Assembly: GCA_030594905.1 (NCBI GenBank)
Contig: JAUVEF010000083.1
Coordinates: 1 to 5,761 of the forward strand
Length of the DNA stretch: 5,761 nt
Source: Methanosarcinales archaeon
GTDB taxonomy: Archaea > Halobacteriota > Methanosarcinia > Methanosarcinales > Methanogasteraceae
Direction: 5' to 3'
Part shown: positions 1-5,513 of the stretch, piece after piece
Layout of the letters: each line of letters opens with the position of its first letter
Position numbering within the stretch: the stretch's first letter is position 1
Made by a program: the position numbers and the translations under genes
Notes under the pieces: generated by a model
The model's input: only the letters and a program-made list of their open reading frames with translations
Databases searched by the model: none
What the model was told of the DNA's origin: nothing

Positions 1-830
1 CACATCTGGTGAAGCCCGGTGCCTGCGGCAGCAGTCATGCGGTTGGACGAACCTCTCTGACTCCCGTAATCTATGAATACTCTCGGTTTATCATCCTCTG
101 AAATCCCTGATACCACAGCTTCTATCCCATCAACGTATTCGTCACGCCATTCAATGTAGTTCCTTGCATTCTCCACCTCACCAAGCAGATACCCAAGCTT
201 TATCACATCTTCTACCACCGTTTCCGGTTTGTAGAAGTTCAGGCGAACCACGGGTACTGCCGGCTCAAGCTTATCTTCAAGACCTTCATGACCCGGGTTG
301 TATATTCCAGGAGCATAAGCCATGAGTATATCAGGGTCAATTTCCAGTATCTTTTCGAGATCAGGACCAGATCCCCTGCCCACTGATGGCAGCGCGGATA
401 TCTCTGGGTAAAACGTCGTCTGCGTGGCTGTAGCACTTTCTATCCCAATTATTCGATCATTTGTTTGAATAGCTCGGATAGCCTCTGTGCAGTCTGAGTT
501 CAACGTGAGTATTGTGCTCACTGGTAGGGATATCGTTTTGACTTCTCCCTCGGAATCGATCAACGTGAGCTCCTTCTCCCGCCCAAGAATGATCAGCGCG
601 ATCTGCGTCATATCAAGGATATCAATATCACCATCGTGCTTCGCATCCGCAAGTTCTGTCTTGTCCCGGTATTCGAGGATGATTAGTTCGGTATAGGTCA
701 CATCCTGCATGTTTATCGTGTCATCTTCGTTTGCGTTTCCGAAGACGCCAAGTGTGTAGTCGGATGCTGCCGCGGGGAGCGCCAGCAGCAGCAAACCCAT
801 GGTTATTCCAATCAATATGTTTATCTTCAT
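1..830 (-). CDS. Dockerin-fused ABC transporter substrate-binding protein (Fe/cobalamin type), 3' end cut by window edge
   Basis: The first 276 residues are visible and the frame is open to the window edge. Residues 1-22 form a signal peptide (basic MKIN, hydrophobic core, AAA before SDY). Residues about 28-85 are a dockerin type I module with two calcium-loop repeats: N-x-N-x-D-x-x-x-N-x-x-D at 32-43 and D-x-K-x-D-G-x-I-D-x-x-D at 63-74. A PF01497-like binding domain starts near residue 98; visible landmarks are SVGRGSGPDLEKIL (149-162), the following DPDIL strand, KLGYLLGE (211-218) and AGTGLHQM at the edge, which in this family leads into the second lobe. The start is ATG at 828-830 with AAGGAG at 837-842, six bases upstream. 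The preceding SBP gene ends 26 bp away, so this is probably the third gene of a tandem operon. Expected role: extracellular capture of a siderophore-, haem- or corrinoid-like metal chelate. The ligand cannot be read from the sequence. There is no lipobox cysteine, and only one cysteine (C114) in the visible part. Confidence 0.9.
   Translation of the reverse strand, partial: MKINILIGITMGLLLLALPAAASDYTLGVFGNANEDDTINMQDVTYTELIILEYRDKTELADAKHDGDIDILDMTQIALIILGREKELTLIDSEGEVKTISLPVSTILTLNSDCTEAIRAIQTNDRIIGIESATATQTTFYPEISALPSVGRGSGPDLEKILEIDPDILMAYAPGIYNPGHEGLEDKLEPAVPVVRLNFYKPETVVEDVIKLGYLLGEVENARNYIEWRDEYVDGIEAVVSGISEDDKPRVFIDYGSQRGSSNRMTAAAGTGLHQM
570..830 (-). repeat. Dockerin-coding repeat, copy 1
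   Basis: Encodes the signal peptide and dockerin module (residues 1-87) of the truncated binding protein. By eye it is close to 90% identical at the DNA level to the copy at 3224-3487, including the stretch ending in the signal peptide and the shared purine-rich leader. Similarity drops sharply after the GREKEL linker, where the binding domain begins. Confidence 0.8.
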
Positions 831-856
831 ATATATCTCCTTTTTATCGATCCCGA

Positions 857-2107
857 TCAACTCTCATCCAACAGCGGATACACAAAGACGCCATTATCGA
901 CAAGACTCTCATCAAGCCCCTGGAATTCTGTCAGATACTGTCGGTGTGCCGCTTCCGGATCCAGACCTATGAAACGATCCGGATATAGCCATTTTGCGAT
1001 GTACCCCATGCCAACAAAGTGGGCTGTTCCGCCGAAGACGTCGTTATTGATCACGCAAACCGCGCCATTTTCCACCGCGGGAACATAAGCCAGTTCAGTA
1101 CGATTCATGATCTCATCTTTCAGATCACTCAACTCGGTTATGTCGTCCGTCTCATACCCACCCTCGGTCTTTGCAGCTCTGATTATAGCATCAGGATGTC
1201 GATCGATCACGTCTTCTTCGCTCACATCAGGATAATCAATTGCAAGATCGCGGAAGATGTTGTAGCCACCTACGAGTTCGACCTTCTCCTGCCATCCGGA
1301 ATTCCCTGCTGCGGTATGATATGCTCTCCAGCACTCAATATACACCCATGTTCTATTATCCGGTGGGATATCTTCCACCTCGTCATAGATCTGGTTTAAG
1401 AATCCCTCGTAGAAATCGATCCACACCTCTGCCTCATCCCTCTTTCCAAGCAGGTATCCCAGTAGCATTGTATCTTCCACATGACTCGATGGCTTGTAGC
1501 CATCAATCCAGATGCATGCAATCTCCGGATTTGCGTCAGTTAGCGTATCCCCGATCGCCTCGCAATTGGACGTAGAGAAGGACGCATAGAGAATGACCAT
1601 GTCGGGATTGCATGCCAGCATGGTCTCGTAGTCCGGAGACCAAACAGAACCAATGTTTGGGTAGTCGCCAAACTCCGGATAGAATAGCGTATCTTGAATC
1701 GTATACGTGCTCACGCCCACGATCTTATCCGCCGCATCAAGAGCTCGTATAAGTGGCGTACAATCGCCGTTCGGCGTAATTATCCTCTCGACAGGCTTCT
1801 TCACAGTCACGATCCGGTCTGCACCATCGATCACCGTCATCTCCTTATCCCTGCCGAGTATGATCAGCGCGATTTGCGTCATATCAAGTATGTCGATATT
1901 GCCATCGTACTTCGCATCCGCAAGCTCTGTTGCATCTCTGTATTCGAGGATGATCAGTTCGGTATACGTCACATCCTGCATGTTTATCGTGTCATCTTCG
2001 TTCGCATTGCCGTAGATCCCGAGAGTGTAGTCGGATGCTTGCGCTGGCAGCGAAAATGTGAGTAAGAGCAGACCCAGTGTTGCTGCAATCAATATATTTA
2101 GTCTCAT
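857..2107 (-). CDS. Dockerin-fused ABC transporter substrate-binding protein (Fe/cobalamin type), complete
   Basis: 416 residues. Signal peptide about 1-25 (MRLN, hydrophobic stretch, cleavage likely after PAQA). The dockerin module at about 30-87 has loops at 34-45 (N34, N36, D38, N42, D45) and 65-76 (D65, K67, D69, D73, D76). The PF01497-like domain spans about 100-375: KPVERII then ALDAADKIVGVS (first strand and helix), IGSVWSPDYETML (152-164) followed by NPDMVILY, LGYLLGKRDEAE (216-227), VELVGGYNIF (276-285) and HPDAIIRAA (304-312). The C-terminal stretch FVGMGYIAKWLYPD, DPEAAHRQYLTEFQGLD and a short GVFVYP tail is shared with the neighbouring paralogues. ATG at 2105-2107 is supported by GGTGAT at 2113-2118, five bases upstream. 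It lies 21 bp after one paralogue and 26 bp before the next. Six cysteines (116, 166, 182, 198, 259, 351) set it apart. Role: capture of a metal chelate or corrinoid for an ABC importer not in the window. The family call is firm; the ligand is unknown. Confidence 0.93.
   Translation of the reverse strand: MRLNILIAATLGLLLLTFSLPAQASDYTLGIYGNANEDDTINMQDVTYTELIILEYRDATELADAKYDGNIDILDMTQIALIILGRDKEMTVIDGADRIVTVKKPVERIITPNGDCTPLIRALDAADKIVGVSTYTIQDTLFYPEFGDYPNIGSVWSPDYETMLACNPDMVILYASFSTSNCEAIGDTLTDANPEIACIWIDGYKPSSHVEDTMLLGYLLGKRDEAEVWIDFYEGFLNQIYDEVEDIPPDNRTWVYIECWRAYHTAAGNSGWQEKVELVGGYNIFRDLAIDYPDVSEEDVIDRHPDAIIRAAKTEGGYETDDITELSDLKDEIMNRTELAYVPAVENGAVCVINNDVFGGTAHFVGMGYIAKWLYPDRFIGLDPEAAHRQYLTEFQGLDESLVDNGVFVYPLLDES
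1841..2107 (-). repeat. Dockerin-coding repeat, copy 2
   Basis: Encodes residues 1-89 of the complete 416-residue binding protein. The dockerin part (from SDYTLG to ILGRDKE) is nearly identical in protein sequence to the other two copies. The signal peptide is more divergent than in copies 1 and 3, which suggests it separated from them first or was homogenised only over the dockerin part. Confidence 0.78.
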
Positions 2108-2128
2108 ATATTATCACCTTCTGTTTTT

Positions 2129-3487
2129 TCAGGATTCCTCTCTGTACATGTCAGGTATTCCCGCAAGCCCGCTCCCGATCTCTATCGGCGGGTAGACGAA
2201 GATCCCGTGCTCGTTTAAGTCATAGTCCAGCCCCTGGAAGTCGGTCAAGAATTCCTGGTGGATCGCCTCAGGATTCATATCCAAGAAGTGATCGGGGTGG
2301 AACAACCGTGCCATGTATGCGGCACCAACCGAGCCACCTGTCGCATCGTTTCTGAAATTACCGCTCATCACGTAGACGTTTCCATTTGCAACAGCAGCAA
2401 CATTAGCCATCTCGGGACGGCTCATGAGTTCGTCCACCAGTTGCTCCTTCACATCAGTCGGATCATCCTCATCGTAACCATGCGATGGCTCCATCGTGTC
2501 GCCACCCCATGTGTAGCGCACGGCGTGTATTATGATGAACTCGGGATTCTGTTCGATCACCCATTCGGGATCAACCGTTATCCCGTTTTTAGGTCCTCCG
2601 AAGTCGGGGAGGTTTTCTGCTATGTTCTTTCCGCCAGCCGTGATGCTCATCTGGGTGAGTGTGTCGATCAGGGCATAGGTCCTGAATGTCGTATCGCCCC
2701 GGATGATGCCCCCATACGAGCAGATGAATACCCGCGGCTTCTCCTCTTCCGAAATTCCCTCGGTTCGGGATTTGATGTCGTCTATCAGGTCAATGCGCCA
2801 GTTGTGGTACTTATCAGCCTCATCTCTCGCATCGAGAAGGTATCCGAGTTTCCTCACGCCGCATGTAAATTGCGATCCATCCGGGTTGAACAAGTCCGGA
2901 TAATACAACCCCAGGAAGACAACAGCGGTATCCGGGAGTTTTTCCTTCTTTTCATCGATTGCTTTCGTGAATGACAGCAAAAGATCAGGGTTTGTGCTGA
3001 GTACTGCCTCGTAATCCGGTCTGAACATGTTTCCGACGCATGGCAGTTTGCTGAGATCAGGGAACTGGATCTCGGTCTGTGAAATGAGGTAATCAACAGC
3101 GGCGACCTTATCCTTTGCACCGAGTGCACGCACCATCTCGGCATTATCCGTATACTCAACCAGGATCCGCTCCACCGGCTTCGCCACAGTCGCTGCTTCT
3201 CCATTGCCGTCAAGAACCGTAATCTCATTCTCCCGCCCAAGAATGATGAGCGCGATCTGCGTCATGTCAAGGATATCGATATTACCATCGTGCTTCGCAT
3301 CCGCAAGCTCTGTCGCGTCTCTGTATTCAAGGATGATTAGCTCGGTGTACGTCACATCCTGCATGTTTATTGTGTCATCTTCGTTCGCGTTCCCGAAGAC
3401 GCCGAGCGTGTAGTCTGATGCAGCCACCGGCGACGCCAGCAGCAGCAAACCCATGGTTATTCCAACCAATATCATATTCATTCTCAT
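2129..3487 (-). CDS. Dockerin-fused ABC transporter substrate-binding protein (Fe/cobalamin type), complete, first of the tandem set
   Basis: 452 residues. Signal peptide about 1-23 (hydrophobic core TMGLLLLASP, cleavage near VAA/SDY). The dockerin module at about 29-86 has calcium loops at 33-44 (N33, N35, D37, N41, D44) and 64-75 (D64, K66, D68, D72, D75). The PF01497-like domain runs about 100-395: KPVERILVEY, ALGAKDKVAAVD, CVGNMFRPDYEAVL (150-163) then NPDLLLSF, KLGYLLDARDEAD (213-225), AGGKNIAENLPDFGGPKNG (284-302, the usual AGG-NIA landmark), EWVIEQNPEFIIIHA (308-322) and RPEMANVAAVANGNVYVMSG (357-376). The tail DPEAIHQEFL-type stretch, FQGLDYDLNEHGIFVYPP and a 20-residue extension not seen in the next gene close the protein. 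ATG at 3485-3487 is preceded by AAGGAG at 3498-3503, ten bases away; Met3 is a possible alternative start. It follows a gap of about 400 bp with promoter-like sequence and probably heads the operon. No lipobox, C-terminal membrane segment or sorting signal is visible. Likely role: extracellular binding of a metal chelate or corrinoid. Confidence 0.93.
   Translation of the reverse strand: MRMNMILVGITMGLLLLASPVAASDYTLGVFGNANEDDTINMQDVTYTELIILEYRDATELADAKHDGNIDILDMTQIALIILGRENEITVLDGNGEAATVAKPVERILVEYTDNAEMVRALGAKDKVAAVDYLISQTEIQFPDLSKLPCVGNMFRPDYEAVLSTNPDLLLSFTKAIDEKKEKLPDTAVVFLGLYYPDLFNPDGSQFTCGVRKLGYLLDARDEADKYHNWRIDLIDDIKSRTEGISEEEKPRVFICSYGGIIRGDTTFRTYALIDTLTQMSITAGGKNIAENLPDFGGPKNGITVDPEWVIEQNPEFIIIHAVRYTWGGDTMEPSHGYDEDDPTDVKEQLVDELMSRPEMANVAAVANGNVYVMSGNFRNDATGGSVGAAYMARLFHPDHFLDMNPEAIHQEFLTDFQGLDYDLNEHGIFVYPPIEIGSGLAGIPDMYREES
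3224..3487 (-). repeat. Dockerin-coding repeat, copy 3
   Basis: Encodes residues 1-88 of the 452-residue binding protein. It matches copy 1 most closely, including the ILGRE linker and a common GITMGLLLLA signal core. The conserved block stops at the same point in all three genes, the junction between dockerin and binding domain. Confidence 0.8.
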
Positions 3488-3534
3488 TATATATTATCTC
3501 CTTGTGCTTTGTTTATTGTTTTGTACAATTATTC

Positions 3535-3554
3535 ACATAATGTATGTTACATAA
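3535..3554. promoter_or_regulatory. Candidate operator: inverted repeat downstream of the putative promoter
   Basis: The plus strand contains the perfect short palindrome TATGTTACATA (3543-3553) inside a block bounded by two ACATAA copies. A further 8-bp palindrome, TTGTACAA, lies at 3521-3528. Both sit between the candidate TATA element and the Shine-Dalgarno site, a place where a repressor could block transcription. A metal-responsive regulator (DtxR or NikR type) would fit the gene content, but no known box is matched. Confidence 0.25.
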
Positions 3555-3584
3555 CGCGTGCGCATCATAGGTACTTAATTCAGA

Positions 3585-3597
3585 ACTTAAAACTTTC
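3585..3597 (-). promoter_or_regulatory. Candidate archaeal BRE/TATA element for the tandem binding-protein operon
   Basis: The minus strand reads GAAAGTTTTAAGT, a purine-rich BRE-like start followed by a TATA-like core. It lies about 100 bp before the first ATG of the block, which would give a leader of roughly 70 nt. The archaeal TATA consensus is loose and AT-rich gaps yield chance matches. A second AT-rich candidate is the ATATATATAT run at 3691-3700. Confidence 0.35.
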
Positions 3598-3863
3598 TGT
3601 GATTATTTTCATAATATATTGCCCTCTCCTTCTTCTCGATCAGTTCATAATCGTAAAAAGAGGCGAGCATCGAATCGGCAGATGTTGGAGATATATATAT
3701 TGTCGTGAAACTTGCTCCACATGCATCCCGCAGATTGTCGGCATCTATTCTGGCATTGCCACACCACACTTATTGAAGGATGTCCGGACCCACTTACTGC
3801 ATCAATACGCCCCAGTTCCTCTTCTGCATGTGTTGAGCCTTTCCACGTAACAAATTTGGAGGA
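3587..3863 (-). pseudogene. Possible frame-disrupted gene remnant of unknown identity
   Basis: Two adjacent minus-strand frames look protein-like but are out of register. One is open from 3863 and reads KGSTHAEEELGRIDAV then SGSGHPSISVVW. The other runs from a GTG at 3767-3769, directly after a stop codon, to TAA at 3587-3589 and reads ARIDADNLRDACGASF, then ends YDYELIEKKERAIYYENN plus HRKF. They would join with one frameshift near 3760. Codon choice (GAG AAG AAG GAG AGG) resembles the real genes here. I do not recognise the family. The 60-residue frame could instead be a small GTG-start gene, or all of this could be chance. Confidence 0.2.
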
Positions 3864-3891
3864 TCAGGATCCCTATTGCCATTTCACGCTC

Positions 3892-4890
3892 TCACATCAC
3901 AAGTAAGACCACTATGATTAACAAATCGATGACAAACGTCATAGCAGCATTTATCGCGACAGTCTTGCTGCCAAGACTTGGACCGAAGAGTGATACGTGC
4001 AGCGGCAATGAATGTTTCGCAGACCTTGCCGATAGCGTAACCACGTTGCTAAGCAATAACGCGACCAACACGCCCTTTGTCGTGATTGCTCCTTCGCTCA
4101 GAAGACTGCCTGCGAGAATTATCCCGGCATACGAATTTACAACTGCGGTTGCAGTGATCAGGGCGACTTCGCTCTCCAATCCCAGCATACGCGTGATGGG
4201 GTATATAACCGCAGAGAAAGACTCGAAAAAGTTCAGTTCAAACGCCACAGATACCAGAAACAGGGTGATAAACATCGTGAGCACGATTCTCTTAAGCATT
4301 TTGTACGTGCTGTCAGCGCTTTTTTTCGAGGCACTGCGACCATCCGGAGCGCGAGCACCATGCGGATTATGTAGATCAGTTGGACTGGGCTGATCAAAAC
4401 CGGATAGCTGAGTATCTGGCGAGAAACGATCGTCTTTCATCCAGAATCTCGCAAGGATCCCTCCGATACAGGATTTCAAGAACGAAACGAGACCCACTAT
4501 ACAGACATAGATCGAACCAGTGGTAAAACCAAGAAGGGGAATCAAAACGGGTATGAAAAACGTGAAGAGGTGCGAGAGGATGCTTGGAAAGGAACTGATC
4601 ATTGTAGTCGCAATCACCTCCCGCTCGGAGATTGTCTTCTCCTTCCGTCCGTCCACGAGCATGGAGTAACCGGCAACGGTGCTGAATGTACAGGTCACAA
4701 CCGCTAGAGCGGATATCTTGCTGATCTTCGCAATACTCGCAAGTGGGGTTGTTAGCCAGTCGAATTTTTTCATCAGCCCGGTATTGACCGCAAAACTCGT
4801 CACAAATATGCCGATTGCTATTATCGGGACTATCTTTGCAGTATAGTGGGCAGCATAGATCAGAGCGGTGTATGCGATGTCAATATACAT
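3892..4890 (-). CDS. Polytopic Gate-domain ('nucleoside recognition', PF07670-like) membrane protein
   Basis: 332 residues with about eight membrane segments, roughly at 8-38, 58-78, 92-121, 125-148, 202-222, 241-263, 272-290 and 310-331. Two halves, each resembling a Gate domain, are separated by a hydrophilic linker at about 151-200 that is rich in charged, Pro and Ser residues. Gate-like features include the polar-bearing helices TFSTVAGYSML and SSFPSILSHLF in the first half, and VNSYAGIILAGSLLSEGAI and LLLSNVVTLSARSAKHSLP in the second. Gate domains occur in FeoB and in nucleoside transporters; stand-alone archaeal versions are usually annotated 'nucleoside recognition' and their substrate is not established. 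Expected location: cytoplasmic membrane. The gene begins 41 bp after the TrmO-like gene and probably shares its transcript. Its start has only a weak GGTGGTGGA-type site at 4901-4909; an upstream ATG in the region meets a stop codon before the gene. The context of metal-chelate binding proteins makes metal or metal-chelate movement a reasonable but unproven guess. Confidence 0.82.
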   Translation of the reverse strand: MYIDIAYTALIYAAHYTAKIVPIIAIGIFVTSFAVNTGLMKKFDWLTTPLASIAKISKISALAVVTCTFSTVAGYSMLVDGRKEKTISEREVIATTMISSFPSILSHLFTFFIPVLIPLLGFTTGSIYVCIVGLVSFLKSCIGGILARFWMKDDRFSPDTQLSGFDQPSPTDLHNPHGARAPDGRSASKKSADSTYKMLKRIVLTMFITLFLVSVAFELNFFESFSAVIYPITRMLGLESEVALITATAVVNSYAGIILAGSLLSEGAITTKGVLVALLLSNVVTLSARSAKHSLPLHVSLFGPSLGSKTVAINAAMTFVIDLLIIVVLLVM

Positions 4891-4931
4891 TTAATGTAGT
4901 TCCACCACCATTTGTTCCTTCTGAGCTTGAT

Positions 4932-5513
4932 TCATACTTCTTCTTCCGTATGTATCTGCTGATGCTCTCTTAAGTGCTTCCCAACCCATTCAGGCAGGCT
5001 TGCTTCCGGATAGCTGTCAAAATTTGGAATATATGGTTTAATATCCAGAATGGGGGTCCCATTCAGCGCGTCCAGTCCTTTCACCGTGACTATTCCACTC
5101 TCAGGCGAAAAACCCATGAGTTCCACGACCGATAGCCCGATCGGGTTGGGCCTCACAGGCATCCTTGTGGCAAAGACCTTCACATGAGCGGGCTTGCGAC
5201 TGTGACTGTGACTATGGTTGTGGTGGTGTGGAGGATTATGGTTTTGATTGTGATCATGAGAATCATGATGATCATGCCCCGGCATCTTCCACTCACCGGA
5301 TTTGTGGATCCAAAAAAGGACGATTATGTGGGAATAACCATCCAGACCACTTATTTTCCCGGCATGTTCCGGACAAAGCGCTATTGTAGAGATATCCTCG
5401 TTCCAACCCCCCTTTCCAGGGGGATGCGGCACCTCGCCGAAGCTGTGATATCCTGATTCGATCTGCCCGATCGGGTGTAGCGCAAAGCTCTCACGGCGCG
5501 TCTCCGGAGTCAT
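4932..5513 (-). CDS. TrmO/TsaA (UPF0066) family protein with histidine-rich insertion
   Basis: 193 residues. The family hallmarks are clear: PIGQIES near the N-terminus (14-20), GLDGYSHIIVLFWIHKS (56-72), the signature ATRMPVRPNPIGLSVVEL (115-132) and GLDALNGTPILDIKPYIP (146-163). Characterised bacterial TrmO uses S-adenosylmethionine to N6-methylate t6A37 in threonine tRNA; archaeal members are largely uncharacterised, so the tRNA role is by family only. The oddity is a low-complexity insertion at about 80-105 with 12 histidines among Asp, Asn and Ser, placed between the core strand after the HIIV motif and the RPNPIG motif. Such a stretch could bind Ni, Co, Zn or Fe. The start codon follows directly on the TAA of the upstream substrate-binding gene, with a strong GGAGGT site at 5521-5526, so translation is probably coupled. 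The Gate-domain membrane gene follows after 41 bp. Cytoplasmic; no signal peptide. It could be a metal-handling offshoot rather than a tRNA methyltransferase. Confidence 0.9.
   Translation of the reverse strand: MTPETRRESFALHPIGQIESGYHSFGEVPHPPGKGGWNEDISTIALCPEHAGKISGLDGYSHIIVLFWIHKSGEWKMPGHDHHDSHDHNQNHNPPHHHNHSHSHSRKPAHVKVFATRMPVRPNPIGLSVVELMGFSPESGIVTVKGLDALNGTPILDIKPYIPNFDSYPEASLPEWVGKHLREHQQIHTEEEV
5199..5276 (-). repeat. Low-complexity histidine-rich coding tract
   Basis: CAT/CAC-rich tract encoding residues 80-105 of the TrmO-like protein (12 His with Asp, Asn, Ser and Pro). On the plus strand it reads as irregular TGTGAC, TGGTGG and ATGATC runs. It is not a perfect tandem repeat. It probably grew by expansion of His/Asp codons within a surface loop. 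Confidence 0.8.

Larger units (their letters stand above)
3488..3891. other. 404-bp gap between the two gene blocks
   Basis: No convincing intact gene was found on either strand. The part next to the downstream gene (3488 to about 3600) is AT-rich and carries a candidate TATA element and inverted repeats. The remainder has interrupted protein-like stretches on the minus strand (see the pseudogene entry). No clear T-run terminator follows the Gate-domain gene, so read-through from block 1 into block 2 is possible. Confidence 0.6.

Noticed and set aside
239..436. Minus-strand 65-codon frame near the left edge
   Set aside because: The real frame here is the truncated binding protein, open from 830 to the edge with family motifs; the 65-codon frame is an out-of-frame shadow.
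2258..2974. Long plus-strand open frame (238 codons) opposite a binding-protein gene
   Set aside because: It is antisense to a gene with clear signal peptide, dockerin and binding-domain motifs; the plus-strand translation has no recognisable domain, and several antisense frames open here because of codon bias.
2854..3240. Minus-strand open frame of 128 codons in another frame
   Set aside because: Its translation is Arg/Ser-rich with no motif and it lies entirely within the 452-residue binding-protein gene: a frame shadow.
3861..3872. GGATCAGGATCC as a terminator hairpin after the Gate-domain gene
   Set aside because: A five-base stem with a two-base loop is unlikely to fold, and no T-run follows on the minus strand.
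3488..3891. Cobalamin or other riboswitch in the gap
   Set aside because: I could not find the conserved cobalamin-box core or a convincing multi-stem fold, and such riboswitches are rare in archaea.
3914..4393. Plus-strand frame of 159 codons opposite the Gate-domain gene
   Set aside because: Antisense shadow of a membrane protein with strong helix pattern; no ribosome site or domain.
3892..4890. Calling the membrane protein FeoB
   Set aside because: FeoB has an N-terminal G-protein domain with GTP-binding motifs; none is present. Only the Gate-type membrane part is comparable.
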